The notes: a model not told the origin generated them from the letters alone. Positions 24,057 to 35,223 are shown, numbered from the stretch's first letter. The stretch: DNA of 64,000 nucleotides from Paramacrobiotus metropolitanus (GCF_019649055.1 NW_026570221.1:2418001-2482000), one strand, 5' to 3'. Made by a program: numbers and translations.

Positions 24057-25229
24057 AATTGTCGTGAAGGATGAACCTGTTAGTGTGACCTTTGAATGGA
24101 TTGAAGTTATATGTTATTGATTTATATTGGATTATTGTACTGGATTGCTGGGAAATTTATTAAGTGCACAATTATTAAATGAATTTTGTATAAGTTTTGG
24201 ATTTGTCCTCGAGGAAATTTTCAATACAAGCCCACTTGCGGCACAGGTATTGTAAAGTGGTCCTACTGACCATAGGTCACTTTCATTACAGATAGTCGCA
24301 GACGACACAGGTATCTGTCTGTTGTTGTTACCTGGTCCGTAATAGCGCAGCTGCATACAGATAGTCGTATGATTTTGATTTGAGCCCGTGGTAAAGATGA
24401 TTTTTACTGAGTCCGTGGTAAAGTGTGAAATATTTGAATTATTTTAATAGTTTCCATTTGATCTTATTGTAAAATTTAGTTTGTTTTAAGGTATTACTAA
24501 ATATGTAAAATTTAGTGAAAAGAAGACTACAAATCTATCTGAACGGAATAACAAAAACAACGAATTGCTGAACTGAAATAAGTTAAAAAAAATTCCGAAC
24601 AAATTAGCATTTTTATTTAAAAGTACTCATTCTATGAAACGATAATTATTGTGATTGGTGTTACTTGGACAAAACAAAAAAGCAGTTTACTCATTATGTA
24701 CACGATTTGCTGACACCAACAATCAGTGCCTATATGGTTTCACTGATGCGCAAATAGTAACACTGTGCAAGTTCCCCGCATAGTCGTATCATACGGGTTC
24801 GCTGGAGCGATCTTTGGCCGTGGTCTGTAAGATACTAGTATAGAAGGGCGTAACCGTGATCGATGCAAGCTAGCGAAGCATAAAACGAGAGAATTCCGAT
24901 ATGCCTTAATATTACTGATTTTGCCAGCGGCAAAATAATTATTTAAATAAATTGGTATAAATCTGGTCGGTACAATAATATTTATCGAAAAAATTGCAAA
25001 ATTTTTTTTATTAATTATTAATTAAACTTGCGCCTAAAAAACCGCAAGAACAGCGTAGTGTTTTAAAACATAGTACAGTTGCCGAGCGCGTTTCAAACAG
25101 ACTAAGGAACCTGCCACCACCAATAGTACCAGAAGAACAGATTAATAGTAAATATTGGAATCCTGGAGGCAACAGTAATTTAGTAAAAAAGAAGCATACC
25201 AGAAGTGAAAAGAGCTTCAGATAGAATAA

Positions 25230-25697
25230 AAAACCCCCGAAGTCTCCCCTGACACAAGCCTTGAAGAAAATTTGGAAGAAAATCTGGAACAAAAAACTAA
25301 CGAGGACCTTATTGAAGGAGACGAAAAAAAAGAGAATTTACACGAGACTGCGTTCATAGAGGACGTTCGTGAAGAAGAATCGGACACCGAAAATTTTGAA
25401 GAGAATAATTTGAAGGATAAAGAGGAGGATTTAGACAACGGAAATTTACCTTTAAATCAAGATCAAGTGGAGGACGACAATTTCAACGGTCAGGAAGAAT
25501 TTCAAAGAATGGCAGAGGGACCAAAGATTAAATTACCGCCTCCATTTTCAGCCGCTCCACATGAAGATGCGGAAACTTGGCTAGAATCTTATCTTCGATG
25601 CGCCGAGTCGTATGCGTGGACGATGCCACAAAAGCAAGAAGATTTCCGAAGTCTTAGCTGGTACCGCAAGAAAATGGATCAAAAACCGTCCAGTTAA
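25230..25697 (+). CDS. Gag N-terminal part, gag-only element
   Basis: A very acidic N-terminal stretch (Glu/Asp/Asn-rich, about residues 1-95) leads to the typical capsid opening MAEGPKIKLPPPF at 25,509 and HEDAETWLESYLRCAE. No ATG lies upstream of 25,509 in this frame, so initiation probably occurs there, or the acidic part is read from a non-AUG start or spliced leader. The frame leaves the family pattern near 25,645, where the next frame takes over. It forms the particle shell that packages element RNA. Confidence 0.7.
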   Translation, partial: KTPEVSPDTSLEENLEENLEQKTNEDLIEGDEKKENLHETAFIEDVREEESDTENFEENNLKDKEEDLDNGNLPLNQDQVEDDNFNGQEEFQRMAEGPKIKLPPPFSAAPHEDAETWLESYLRCAESYAWTMPQKQEDFRSLSWYRKKMDQKPSS

Positions 25698-26379
25698 TGC
25701 TGCAGCCGAATGGAATGCAGTAGAAACAGAATTTCTCAAAACTTTTGGAAAAGTCGGCACACCAGAGCAAGCCATCGATATGTTGATATCGAGGCAGCAA
25801 GGAAACGATGAGGATTTTCGGACGTATTACTTTTCCATCCTGGACTTATGCAAACACGCCGACGCAAATATGGACCAGACAGAAAAAGGATATTTTATTC
25901 TAAAAGGAATGCGGGACAAGCAAACAGCGATGCAGTTACGCATCATGGGCAAGAAAACACCGAAGGATATTTTAGAAGTAGCTGAAGAATTGTATCCTGT
26001 GAAATACAGGACTCGTGAACAAAATATTGAAACACCAGCAGTATCTTTAACCCTGCCTTTTGCAAATGCAACAAAGAAGCATTCCACGGAAACTGATGAA
26101 ATGACGAAAAAAATTGATGAGATTTTAGAAAAGTTGAACAAAATTGTAAACATGGAATTTTCGTCTGATTTTCCCAACAGAAGAGCAAAAGACCGCTCTA
26201 CACAAACGAAAGTCGAATCGGAAGAAACAGACTATGGTGAAGCAAGCTGCTATTACTGCGGTAATGAATTACCGATGCACAATGTCTATCATCTTCATTT
26301 TGGCATCGATCAGACATATCAAATACGTGCCGCAGAGAAAAGTCAGTACCGCATGGCAACGGAAAATATTTCGAAGTAG
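25612..26379 (+). CDS. Gag C-terminal part with one CCHC-like half, gag-only element
   Basis: This frame continues the capsid pattern (ISEVLAGTARKWIKN, then LKTFGKVGTPEQAIDML...DFRTYYFSILDLCKHAD), as in retrotransposon Gag proteins. Near the C-terminus CYYCGNELPMHNVYH gives a CX2C...H arrangement resembling a degenerate zinc knuckle without a clear final cysteine. The capsid reading changes frame between 25,640 and 25,650, which may be a true frameshift, a mutation or an assembly indel. A stop follows at 26,379 and nothing pol-like comes after it. Confidence 0.7.
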   Translation: MRGRCHKSKKISEVLAGTARKWIKNRPVNAAAEWNAVETEFLKTFGKVGTPEQAIDMLISRQQGNDEDFRTYYFSILDLCKHADANMDQTEKGYFILKGMRDKQTAMQLRIMGKKTPKDILEVAEELYPVKYRTREQNIETPAVSLTLPFANATKKHSTETDEMTKKIDEILEKLNKIVNMEFSSDFPNRRAKDRSTQTKVESEETDYGEASCYYCGNELPMHNVYHLHFGIDQTYQIRAAEKSQYRMATENISK

Positions 26380-27225
26380 TAAATTAAGCAGAAGATGTAT
26401 TACAGAATGCATTGCATCATAGAATGGTTAAGCAATGATTGTTATTATATTCATACCGTATTTAAACAAAGGTTTTCAGTTAAAGTTTATTTTCTAATAT
26501 TCATTCATGTATACGTTTTACTGTTGTTTTATAATGATTTAAGGAACCGAAAATTATATTTTTTGAGCTACACATTATTTTGAGTTGAAATAGTTTATTT
26601 TATTTGTGAAAAGAGCGATGACAGAGAAGCTCTTATATATTGGTGAGCATATATCTTATTTCTTTTCTTTATTATCTGGCAAACCTGTTACTCGTTCTTC
26701 AGACTCTATTTTGCTTGCATTTTTTGTCTGCTATGATGACTTTATATTTGCATTAATTTGCTTGTAGTAATTTTTAATTGCTGTTTTGTGTTTTTTATCT
26801 GTTTTGTGTTTTTTCTGTTTGTTTTTGTGTTTTCTTTGTGATACCTCAGTTTTCTCACGAGAGCATTGTGCGCATGAGTTTGCTAGCTTTTCTTTGACCA
26901 TGATTTTCCTGAAAACCACCCTATCGCTACGATCAGAATGATTGGATTACTCGAATACCTAACAGAAATGCTGGATATAATTCACTATTTGTATTATTAT
27001 GAATTTTTGTTTGCGTTTTATTAATTTTGTGACCTAAAATTCTGCTGTATTTATGTTTTCAAACTAGTCTTGTTGAGCCCACTACAGTCTGTAAAATGAA
27101 TGCATAATCTAATAACATGTTGTATAGTAACTGAACTCTTATATTTATTGTTTTTGTTAATTCTTCTAAACCTTTATCACATCCCGCTTTATTCGCCAGA
27201 GACGGCGAATTTCAAAGAGGAGGAT
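26380..27225 (+). other. 3' untranslated region of the gag-only element
   Basis: AT-rich, with short T-rich tracts and no protein motif. It ends with the polypurine tract before the 3' LTR. Confidence 0.6.
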
Positions 27226-27641
27226 TGTCACGATGACTCACATACATGAGGCCACCACGTGCCCGTCAAGGTCGAACGCCAAGGACAATGCAGTCATAAC
27301 TGCGTCATAATTACTCATTCTTGCATCATAATGACATCATAGGGATGATTCACGATCACACCCCAACCGGCTTCGATCCATATATAAAGAGCCCACCAAA
27401 GACATTCAATTCAGTCCAGTATCAGTCGAGTATCGTTCTGTCTAGTGATCACTTCTAATAGTATACTGTAGTGGGTAATGGTCAAAGATTATTAAAAGGT
27501 CGTGTACACCTGGTTGTTTGGTTCATTTGTAATCTACATAGGTACTGGTCATCGTTGACCTTTACACAGGACTCATATACACACAACACACAGAATAGGT
27601 CACACACAGGTAAAAGAACTCGTCACACCATTGTTGTGACA
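27226..27641 (+). repeat. 3' LTR of the gag-only element
   Basis: 416 bp, matching the 5' LTR without any difference I can see by eye. It is preceded directly by a polypurine tract. Confidence 0.92.
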
Positions 27642-28253
27642 ATTATGGCGTTGAATTCCGGTTATTCCGTTACTGAAAGGTAATCACTCAGAGACACAAA
27701 AGATTTAACCATGCTTAGTATTACCGGTCTTACAGAAATCACCCTTTCATTCTGACTACAATCGTTGCAAAGCTATCTCAAGCGACTAGAGATAAAACAG
27801 CCTTCACTGGTACTCATTTCAATTGTCATGCATACCATGTACAACAGCAGATCAAAGTACCTGTTTTTGAATATTTTTCTTTTGTTAGCAGAAAGTACCG
27901 CGAAATGACTGGAGTAAAACCTCGTTCCACCGACTATTTGAGGAAGGTTCCTTTTGAAAGCAAGCTGCTTGGAAAAGAAATTCATGGTACAATCGTCTGA
28001 TATACAGTACTTCTGGTAATTACAGAACGAGTAGTGAGCTTAATTGCTTGTAGAATTTTAAGCAGTATTCAGAACCAGGTATCGATCATAAACGTTTTTT
28101 ATAACCAGCGATGGAGCGATTAGCAACCAGACTTTGTTTATTCCAGAGCCACTTCAAATTCGAACTACCCTATAAATAATCAGAAAAATGTGACACTCCA
28201 GACTGGCGATGGAAGTAAAAACATGTTGCAAACATTCTACTCTGAGAACAGCC

Positions 28254-28631
28254 TATAACCGTGGACTGTGAAAGAGTCCAGGACGGAAGCCCAGACTGAC
28301 AGGACTCCGTGTAATGTAGAACGTGACTCACTAGGGATAAAATGCACAACGCACGATATCCAGTCTACGTTATACAATTTAATAGCGTCTTCGATCGATC
28401 ATCAAAACACACTGACGTTCAATGCTCACCGAGCTAACGTCTACCAGAATTCTCACATCTAAACTGCACGGCGCATAGTGAACACAGTGAACAGCAGCCG
28501 TCAGCCAATCAGAAGAGAGCCACGCCACAGACGGTAATTCCATGGGGAATCCCCAGTGCGTAGTGCAACGAAGCACTCCCCCAACTCCAGTAGCGTCACT
28601 AAGGTGGACGCAAGGGAGCCATCGCCTCACA
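28254..28631 (-). repeat. 3' LTR of the giant element
   Basis: 378 bp, with no difference from the other LTR that I can see over the compared length. The preceding internal sequence has only a short purine run (CAGAGG), so the polypurine tract is weak. Confidence 0.92.
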
Positions 28632-29427
28632 TGCCTCTGGGTGGGAGGCTGAGCTCCGTCGAAGCTAATTCCATTCCACCTCGCTCCGATCGGTGGTCTG
28701 TGCGCGCGCCCGTAAACAAAAACAACATCAAATTCTCTCTATTCCTTCTTATCACATAATTCCAAATGCACAATGTGAATTAAAGAGATCTGTATAAAAA
28801 TACTATTCCATATAAACAGATCAACAGTTATAACAGATCAACAGAAGCAGTTAAATGAAACATGTAGACTAGGATCCTCCATTGATTTGCGTAGGTCACT
28901 GGTCCTGTCCACCGTTTTCCACATCTCTTTGGCCCATTCCGCTCCATTTTGAGCAACTTCGCTCCGCTTGAGCATCTCTTGCGCATCTTCGTGCGACTTT
29001 CATCACATCAGCTTTGTAGGAATAAGGTGCGTATCGAATGTACGTCTTAGGAATACTGCTTCAGCTTTCGAATAGGTGCGTATCAATTGTACGACTTTAT
29101 AATGAGATCCGGTTAAGTCATAGAGGGACATCATATAGATAAGCGAAGTTCGCTTCCTCCCTGGTAAGATCATCTTTCTGATCATGGATGTGCGACATCA
29201 TCTGGTAAGGTTAATTCAGCATAGGTCATGGAGGAACTTAGCCATTTTTCATCGGCTTTCAAGCTAATCTCAGCTTGCCTCCCTGGTAAAGTTCATCTCG
29301 TCGCACAATCCATCTCTTCCGCCTTATTTAGAGAGCCGGCCGAGTGTACCGTAGCTACTCTGAACTAAGATGAGTCGATATATACGGATGCCGACATAAG
29401 CCGTAACAACTCCTATCAGATCGGTTT
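28632..29427 (-). other. 3' untranslated region of the giant element
   Basis: About 800 bp without a credible ORF. The phrase CTCCCTGGTAA(A)G recurs three times between 29,150 and 29,290 with GATC/CATCT words between copies. Confidence 0.5.
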
Positions 29428-31554
29428 TTACTGATCCATCATCTCGTTCGACCCATCTCCATCGTCTCTGTCTCGCTGTGGACGTTTCCGAGTTGAGCCC
29501 GGCTGATTTCTGTCGGAAGTCCGATCAACTGGTGCAGCTGATCCGGCCGGTACGTCCTCGTCCGCTTGAACTCGTAAAACGATGTTTCGTGGACCGCGAC
29601 CTTTTCCTTGTCGTGAACGTTTGATCGCGTCCAAATGATGTCGTGCATCGTTCTCTTCACGTTGCAAGTTCCGATTTTGAGGATCTTCAGCCAATCGTTG
29701 TCTGCCGTCCTCATACTGATTCCGGATATTCTGATTTCGAGCAGCTCGTCTGCCCGGTGTATTCGGGACTTGTGCCGATGTCGGTTGTTTCGGTCCCTTC
29801 CATACCAGGTGATCCTCGATGTACTGATGGACTCGATCCTGCGGTTCGATATACGGCGTATCCATAGTATCTCCGATTCGATTGAGCCGTTCCTGGTACT
29901 GTGCTTCGTGTATTTCATGGAGGTTACAATCATCAAATCGCTTTTTGCAGATCGCCAATCCGTCCTTCGCTTTACGTGCGATCTCCTGATGTCTCGACGG
30001 CATTCCTAATTTAGCAACCTTTTCCCGGTACACAGACGGAACTTCCCCCTTCGTAAAGTTCGAAAATAGCTGATTCTGTGTCGGAAAATGGCCCAGTCTC
30101 GCAGCAAAGACCTTCTGACCGAAAACTCGAGATTTATAATCGGTAGGGTCAACCGTCAGTCCAATGGCTGCTCGTGCCGCAAGTATCTTGAATGCCGGGT
30201 TCACGTTACGTAGCACGAATTGTGCCACATATGTACTTCGCTCTTTGATCTCTTGGTAGTGGAACTGTGTAAATCCCGTATTGTCGATTGTATCCAACGG
30301 GACTTCCCATAAGCTCAGGTCGAGGAGACTCGGTAAGCCACATTGTCGGATTGGTGTATAACACACCATCGCAGATTCGGTGGTGATCTCCAAGCGACCG
30401 AGGTTACTCTCTTTGAGATCCGTTTCATAATTTGAGTCCCGTAGAAACTCGCGTAGATTGTGGAGCTGCGCATGTATCATCACTGACTGCTCCGATTCAA
30501 TTTCCAGTCCAAAGTAGCGACAGATTTCCGCTCTTTGGGTTTCGATATCATCCATGTCATACATTTTGCTGATCAACCTGCGTCGTGATTTGTCAAAACG
30601 CGAGTGATCTCTTTGGTGACCATCTTCGCGTCGTCGTTCAGGGCGTTCCTGTTGACGTTCCGGTTGATGTCGGTTCTGCGGTTCGTGACGGCGATTCTGC
30701 GACTCGTGAGGGCCTTCCTGCTCACGTCGTGCCGTACTGGCTGATATCGATGGTTCAAGGTCGCGATCTAGTACAACGTTCCGTTTGTGAACGATACTTT
30801 CAGATGATAATTCCATCGGTTCATCATCATCCATCGTTACAACCAGTGGTTCTACCATATGGACCACTGGCTTCACCTTCGGCTGTTTCGGAGGAGTATC
30901 ATCGCGTTCTCCACTCGAAGTTCGTTTATGATTAATTGGGAAACTTGCGAAAAAATTCATGTCTTCCTGCCATCCCTTATCGTATGGACTGCGACTTCGG
31001 GCAGGTCCCGCTAAGGTTCCTTCTCGTCGTTCCGGTGTGAACCCTCTGACTTTCGGATGACAGAAACCATCTCCCATCGGTATCTGTTGATGTGGTTCAT
31101 CTCGACGCGTTTTTTCCTGACGAGGTTCATCTCGTCGTCGGTCAGCTGGTACATGGCGACGATGTGCGCTGGTCTCAATTACTTGATCTCCATGGCGCAC
31201 CCATGATCTGCCGCCACAATAATCGTAATCGCGCGAGCGTGATCTATCATCTCTTTCGTTATGATAGTCACGGGTGCTTTCGCGGGAGCGTTCTCTTGAT
31301 CTTTCGTTGCGAGAGTCATAATTTCGTTCATGTGAATACTCTCGTGATCTCTGATGTTCCCTTCGTACTGGTGATCGAGGTCGTTGGAAACCTTCATCGC
31401 GCCGAAAACTTTGAAAGGCTTTCATAACATCCCGCTCCATCTCATGCGTCTTTCGAGCTTCTTCGGTCATCCTTTCGATCAATAACTTGGTGTCCGGCTT
31501 AGGCGGTTCGCCTTTCTCTAACCTCATCTTCTCTCGTAGGAGGACTTCGAACAA
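29428..31554 (-). CDS. Arg/Ser-rich terminal ORF of the giant element, function unknown
   Basis: 708 codons, entered in a -1 frame from the end of RNase H. Residues 60-200 are packed with RS/RE/RD dipeptides (RSREYSHERNYDSRNERSRERSRES) like SR splicing factors or RNA-binding tails. The middle 300 residues look folded (FGLEIESEQSVMIHAQLHNLREFL, FVLRNVNPAFKILAARAAIGLTVDP) but match no family I know. The C-terminus is basic and Arg/Asp-rich. It occupies the slot of an integrase. It could be an RNA-binding or Env-position accessory protein; no signal peptide or membrane segment is present. Confidence 0.75.
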   Translation of the reverse strand: MFEVLLREKMRLEKGEPPKPDTKLLIERMTEEARKTHEMERDVMKAFQSFRRDEGFQRPRSPVRREHQRSREYSHERNYDSRNERSRERSRESTRDYHNERDDRSRSRDYDYCGGRSWVRHGDQVIETSAHRRHVPADRRRDEPRQEKTRRDEPHQQIPMGDGFCHPKVRGFTPERREGTLAGPARSRSPYDKGWQEDMNFFASFPINHKRTSSGERDDTPPKQPKVKPVVHMVEPLVVTMDDDEPMELSSESIVHKRNVVLDRDLEPSISASTARREQEGPHESQNRRHEPQNRHQPERQQERPERRREDGHQRDHSRFDKSRRRLISKMYDMDDIETQRAEICRYFGLEIESEQSVMIHAQLHNLREFLRDSNYETDLKESNLGRLEITTESAMVCYTPIRQCGLPSLLDLSLWEVPLDTIDNTGFTQFHYQEIKERSTYVAQFVLRNVNPAFKILAARAAIGLTVDPTDYKSRVFGQKVFAARLGHFPTQNQLFSNFTKGEVPSVYREKVAKLGMPSRHQEIARKAKDGLAICKKRFDDCNLHEIHEAQYQERLNRIGDTMDTPYIEPQDRVHQYIEDHLVWKGPKQPTSAQVPNTPGRRAARNQNIRNQYEDGRQRLAEDPQNRNLQREENDARHHLDAIKRSRQGKGRGPRNIVLRVQADEDVPAGSAAPVDRTSDRNQPGSTRKRPQRDRDDGDGSNEMMDQ

Positions 31555-31583
31555 ATTTGCACGAATCTTCGACGGTTCTTTTA

Positions 31584-34022
31584 TCAGTTCGTCGATCTGG
31601 AGGAGAATGGCCTTCGCTCTAACCTCCCTTTATTATCTTTTATTCGGTATAAGATTCCATTCCACAACTGGTAATGAACTTCGAACTTCGATCTCGTTTG
31701 GGCATCTGCTAAATGTTCGAGTTCATCGATGATCATTGCAAGGTGAGGATCTTTCAGCTGCTTATTTCGGAGCTGCAAGTTCGATTCATCTTCTTCTTCC
31801 TCATCTCCTTGCAAGTTGACGATGCGAACAGTTGCGGTGCTGAGATCGTTCCAGTCCGTGATGACTTTGCATCTAGGTAACGGTTTATATCGATTATCCT
31901 TCTTTTTAGGAAATCTCAGCAGTTTGATCGGGCATTCAGTTAGAGCTCGTACGCGGTTAACGTTGATCGTTGACTCAGCCGGCTCATTCGCCGTAGCCGG
32001 ATCATCTTTGACTCGCTTCTCTCGCTCTTCGGCCATCTGTACGAACAGTTGCCATACTTCAACTGCCGGTTCTTTTATGTCGTACTCTTTTTTAATGTCT
32101 TCGAAGTTCGGAATTTCATCGAATTCTTCATCATGGCATGTTGGACCTTCGACTGGTGCCCTCGATAATGCATTCGCGTTGTCGCAGTACTTTCCCGGTT
32201 TGTACTCGATCTTGAACTGATGACCTTGTAATGCCATCGCCCATCTCGTGAGTCGCGGATTCATGCCAACTTTATTCGTTTCCGATCTCAACAGATTCGT
32301 CAATGCTTGATGATCCGTTCGTACGGTGAACTCGGAGTAATCGATGTATGATTTGAACTTTCTGACGGCGAACACGACCGCCAAACACTCCCATTCAGTT
32401 AAACCGTAATTCCGTTCAGCTCCGTGTAAGACGCGACTCGCATAGGCAATTGGATGACCTTCTTGTGATAGTACTGCTCCAATTCCTTCTTTGCTCGCGT
32501 CGCATTCGATTACTGTTGGCTTAGCTGGATCGAATTTCGCTAAGACTGGACCTTCGCATAGCAGCTTTTTTAGATTGTCGAACTCCTTCGTATGAACTTC
32601 TGTCCAATCTTTTCGCACGTGTTTATCGTTTCTCAACAGCTCATATAAATGGCAAGTTTGTTGTGCGTATCCAGCTATGAACTTCCGATAATAGTTCGCA
32701 AGTCCGAGGAACGATCTCAGCTGTCGTTCAGTCTGAGGTCGCTTAAATTCTGATACTGCGGTGATCTTTTCGGGATCCATTCGAACTCCTTCTTCACTGA
32801 GTATATGACCCAGAAATCCCATCTCCCGCATTCCGAATTCGCATTTCGTCGGTTTAATGGTGAAGCCTGCTTCAACCAAACTTTGAAGGACATTCCTCAT
32901 GTTCTGCAGGAAAATCTCCCAAGTCTTTCCGGCAAAAATGACATCGTCGATGTATCCGAAGACACATCCCTTTCGCTTTGCCTTTGATAGTACTTTGTCC
33001 ATACACAGTTGAAATGTTGCAGGTCCATTGCATACTCCAAATGGCATCCTTTTAAATCGATACATGCCGTCTTGCGTTACGAAAGTCATTTTATTAATCG
33101 ATTCTGGATCCATCGGTATCTGCCAGAATCCACTTTGCAGATCCATTTTCCCGTAATACTTGTTGCCTGCACATGCATCTAGCAACTCATCTGGATTCGG
33201 TAACGGATAATTGTTTTTCTTCGTTAACTTATTCAGCATGATGTAGTTGACGCAGAATCTTGTGCCCATTGTCCCGTCACCGTTCTTTTTCGCAGCCAGC
33301 ACGACTGGGAAACTCCAATCGGCATCTGATGGCTCGATGACGTCCTGCGCCAGCATCTCTTCGATGTGCTTTGTTATGAACTCGCGACCTGTCCAGCTCG
33401 TTCTGGCGGGATTGCATTTTACTGGTTTCGCATCTCCCGTATCAATTACATGGGTGATCCCTTTGACATCGCCGTACGGTTTCTTCGATGTGGGTAACAC
33501 CTTCCAGAACTCCCAGAATGCATTATACACATCGTTTTTCTGAGCTTGTGTGAGATCAGGTCCGAGTTTTAAATTTCCGATGATCTTTGTCAGCTCGGCT
33601 TTCGTTGTGTCATCCACTTCGGGATCAAAAAGCACGTTCTTTACTGTGCCACTATTGATCTGGACGTTCTCCATATGATCGTATGGCTCAACATAGCCAA
33701 GGAACTGACCCTTCTTAACAACTTGCCGTTTAATGCTGTGGTTAGCGATGACCAGATCAAAGTGCCTTCCTCTATGATCGGTCACTCCCGCTAACGGTTG
33801 AACATCAGTTTCCACTTGGAATACGGGTGTAAACATCAGCTTCTCTTTAGCTGGTACAAACTTCCCCATTCTGACTTTTACACGGGTACAAACAGATGGT
33901 TTTAAAAGGATCCGTTGATCACTGTAGACTCTTATCGTCTCTCTGTTCAGTTTCATCCTTTGCACCTTCGTTCTTCTCACTTTAATATCCTGTTCCTTTT
34001 CTTCATCTGTGACCAGCCGCAC
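31584..34022 (-). CDS. Reverse transcriptase and RNase H, giant element
   Basis: The RT domain shows all usual Ty3/Gypsy blocks: CVNYIMLNKLT, MDLQSGFWQIPM, FGVCNGPATFQLCMD and the catalytic YIDD in GCVFGYIDDV. The connection and RNase H follow (VIECDASKEGIGAVL, AYASRVL, RTDHQALTNLL, NANALSRAP). The reading ends shortly after LWNGILYRIKDNKG, exactly where an integrase HHCC finger would start. The first few codons come from the nested element, so the true N-terminus lies upstream across that insertion. This enzyme copies the element RNA into DNA. Confidence 0.95.
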   Translation of the reverse strand: MRLVTDEEKEQDIKVRRTKVQRMKLNRETIRVYSDQRILLKPSVCTRVKVRMGKFVPAKEKLMFTPVFQVETDVQPLAGVTDHRGRHFDLVIANHSIKRQVVKKGQFLGYVEPYDHMENVQINSGTVKNVLFDPEVDDTTKAELTKIIGNLKLGPDLTQAQKNDVYNAFWEFWKVLPTSKKPYGDVKGITHVIDTGDAKPVKCNPARTSWTGREFITKHIEEMLAQDVIEPSDADWSFPVVLAAKKNGDGTMGTRFCVNYIMLNKLTKKNNYPLPNPDELLDACAGNKYYGKMDLQSGFWQIPMDPESINKMTFVTQDGMYRFKRMPFGVCNGPATFQLCMDKVLSKAKRKGCVFGYIDDVIFAGKTWEIFLQNMRNVLQSLVEAGFTIKPTKCEFGMREMGFLGHILSEEGVRMDPEKITAVSEFKRPQTERQLRSFLGLANYYRKFIAGYAQQTCHLYELLRNDKHVRKDWTEVHTKEFDNLKKLLCEGPVLAKFDPAKPTVIECDASKEGIGAVLSQEGHPIAYASRVLHGAERNYGLTEWECLAVVFAVRKFKSYIDYSEFTVRTDHQALTNLLRSETNKVGMNPRLTRWAMALQGHQFKIEYKPGKYCDNANALSRAPVEGPTCHDEEFDEIPNFEDIKKEYDIKEPAVEVWQLFVQMAEEREKRVKDDPATANEPAESTINVNRVRALTECPIKLLRFPKKKDNRYKPLPRCKVITDWNDLSTATVRIVNLQGDEEEEDESNLQLRNKQLKDPHLAMIIDELEHLADAQTRSKFEVHYQLWNGILYRIKDNKGRLERRPFSSRSTN

Positions 34023-34452
34023 AGCCCCGTGCGAGCTATATTAAGATACAGCCTGGCGTAAACAAAATCATTAGCCACAAAGAGAACTAAGAGAATATCA
34101 TTTAGTTCTATATTTGGGCACAAGTTGATCAAGACCTGAATTGACAGATTTCCAGTCTTCTCTGTATCTCTTGTTGTGTCGTTTTAATGTTCTTAATTGA
34201 GTGATCTATGGCTTTGCAAGTTTCCAGAAGTTTCTTAATGTGGATGTTTACCCGAATGTGGCTATATAAGCGCCAAGCTTGCCAGTGCTAGGGGGTCCAC
34301 TCTGGTTTAGTCCACTGGAAGTCATCTAGCAGTCACTTGAATTGTGTTTCGTAAATAAAGTCTCAAAATCCACGTCGGGATTTCTACGTTAGACTTAGCT
34401 ACGTACAGTGCCTGGGGCAGCACATAACGCTAGTGGAGTTTATAACGTAACA
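34010..34452 (+). repeat. 5' LTR of the nested element
   Basis: 443 bp, TGACC...GTAACA. Contains a TATATAAG box near 34,263 and AATAAAG near 34,355, giving a plausible promoter and polyadenylation site. The start of the LTR is repeated at 35,200-35,255 with two substitutions. Confidence 0.75.
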
Positions 34453-34454
34453 TT

Positions 34455-34468
34455 TGGTGCCCGAAACC
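34455..34468 (+). other. primer-binding site of the nested element
   Basis: TGGTGCCCGAAACC, two bases after the LTR end. It begins with TGG as expected for pairing with a tRNA CCA end; the tRNA is not identified. Confidence 0.65.
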
Positions 34469-34543
34469 ATTTGAACACGGGATCTGGATCATTATAACGG
34501 GATTTGGATAATTGTAACGGGATCGAGCGGAATACCGCCAACG

Positions 34544-35023
34544 ATGCATCTTCAACGAAGAATGCGATTGTGGACTGTCAAAACCAGTAGTGTTGACCCG
34601 GCAACCAAGCGGACAGCGCGCAGCGGAATATCGCGCGTAGCGGAAAAGCGCTTGTTTAGCGGACGGAAGGACATAAGAGGTCATCGTTCCGCCCAGTTAA
34701 GAGGGCTGACCTTTGCTTTGTGGATACAAGATGAAGTTGGAACGGTTATACCGCATAGTCCATGCCAGTGTTTCAGTAAATGGCGCGATAAAGTCGCTGA
34801 CCTACGGGAATTTGGATGTTCTGTCCAGCGCAGTAGTCTTTGTGTGGGCATTGTGAGGAGACGAGGGCTGGAGGGGACCAGCAGTTTGTCGGACATCCCT
34901 GAAGAGGATGAGTTCGGTTACCGTCTCGATGAATGTGTCGCGTTTGGCAGCCAGAGAGGGCGTTTGCAACGGACACCGGAAGCCCGAATACAGGATGCTG
35001 CAGCTGTGAAGCCTGATGAATAG
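34544..35023 (+). CDS. residual ORF of the nested element
   Basis: 159 codons with no recognisable domain, rich in Arg and Ser. It looks like the remnant of a longer polyprotein after internal deletion. A second short frame (about 35,040-35,202) ends with PFKKGGM and runs into the polypurine tract, as the C-terminus of many pol polyproteins does. Confidence 0.4.
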   Translation: MHLQRRMRLWTVKTSSVDPATKRTARSGISRVAEKRLFSGRKDIRGHRSAQLRGLTFALWIQDEVGTVIPHSPCQCFSKWRDKVADLREFGCSVQRSSLCVGIVRRRGLEGTSSLSDIPEEDEFGYRLDECVAFGSQRGRLQRTPEARIQDAAAVKPDE

Positions 35024-35223
35024 CCCAGTGGTCTTGCCTTCGAGGAGTTTGTAAGCGTGGACAGGATGAGCGGATTTATCACAGAGCGCAGCAGAAAGGT
35101 CACCGAGAGAAACAAGAACAACGAAGGTTGCCTATACTTTTTCCCCCCGCCGTACGTCTTGGTTTGGAGGGCCAAACCCTTTAAGAAGGGAGGAATGTGA
35201 CCAGCCGCACAGCCCCATGCGAG

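Larger units (their letters stand above)
23641..27641 (+). mobile_element. gag-only LTR retrotransposon, 4.0 kb
   Basis: Two direct LTRs of equal length (416 bp) bound the element, each with inverted ends TGTCAC/GTGACA, flanked by the 4-bp duplication ATTA (23637-23640, 27642-27645). A purine-rich tract (AAAGAGGAGGAT) precedes the 3' LTR. The internal region encodes only a Gag-like protein; no protease, reverse transcriptase, RNase H or integrase is present in its 3.2 kb, so it must depend on enzymes supplied elsewhere. No TGG-type primer-binding site follows the 5' LTR, so first-strand priming is unclear. The matching LTRs point to recent insertion. Confidence 0.92.
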
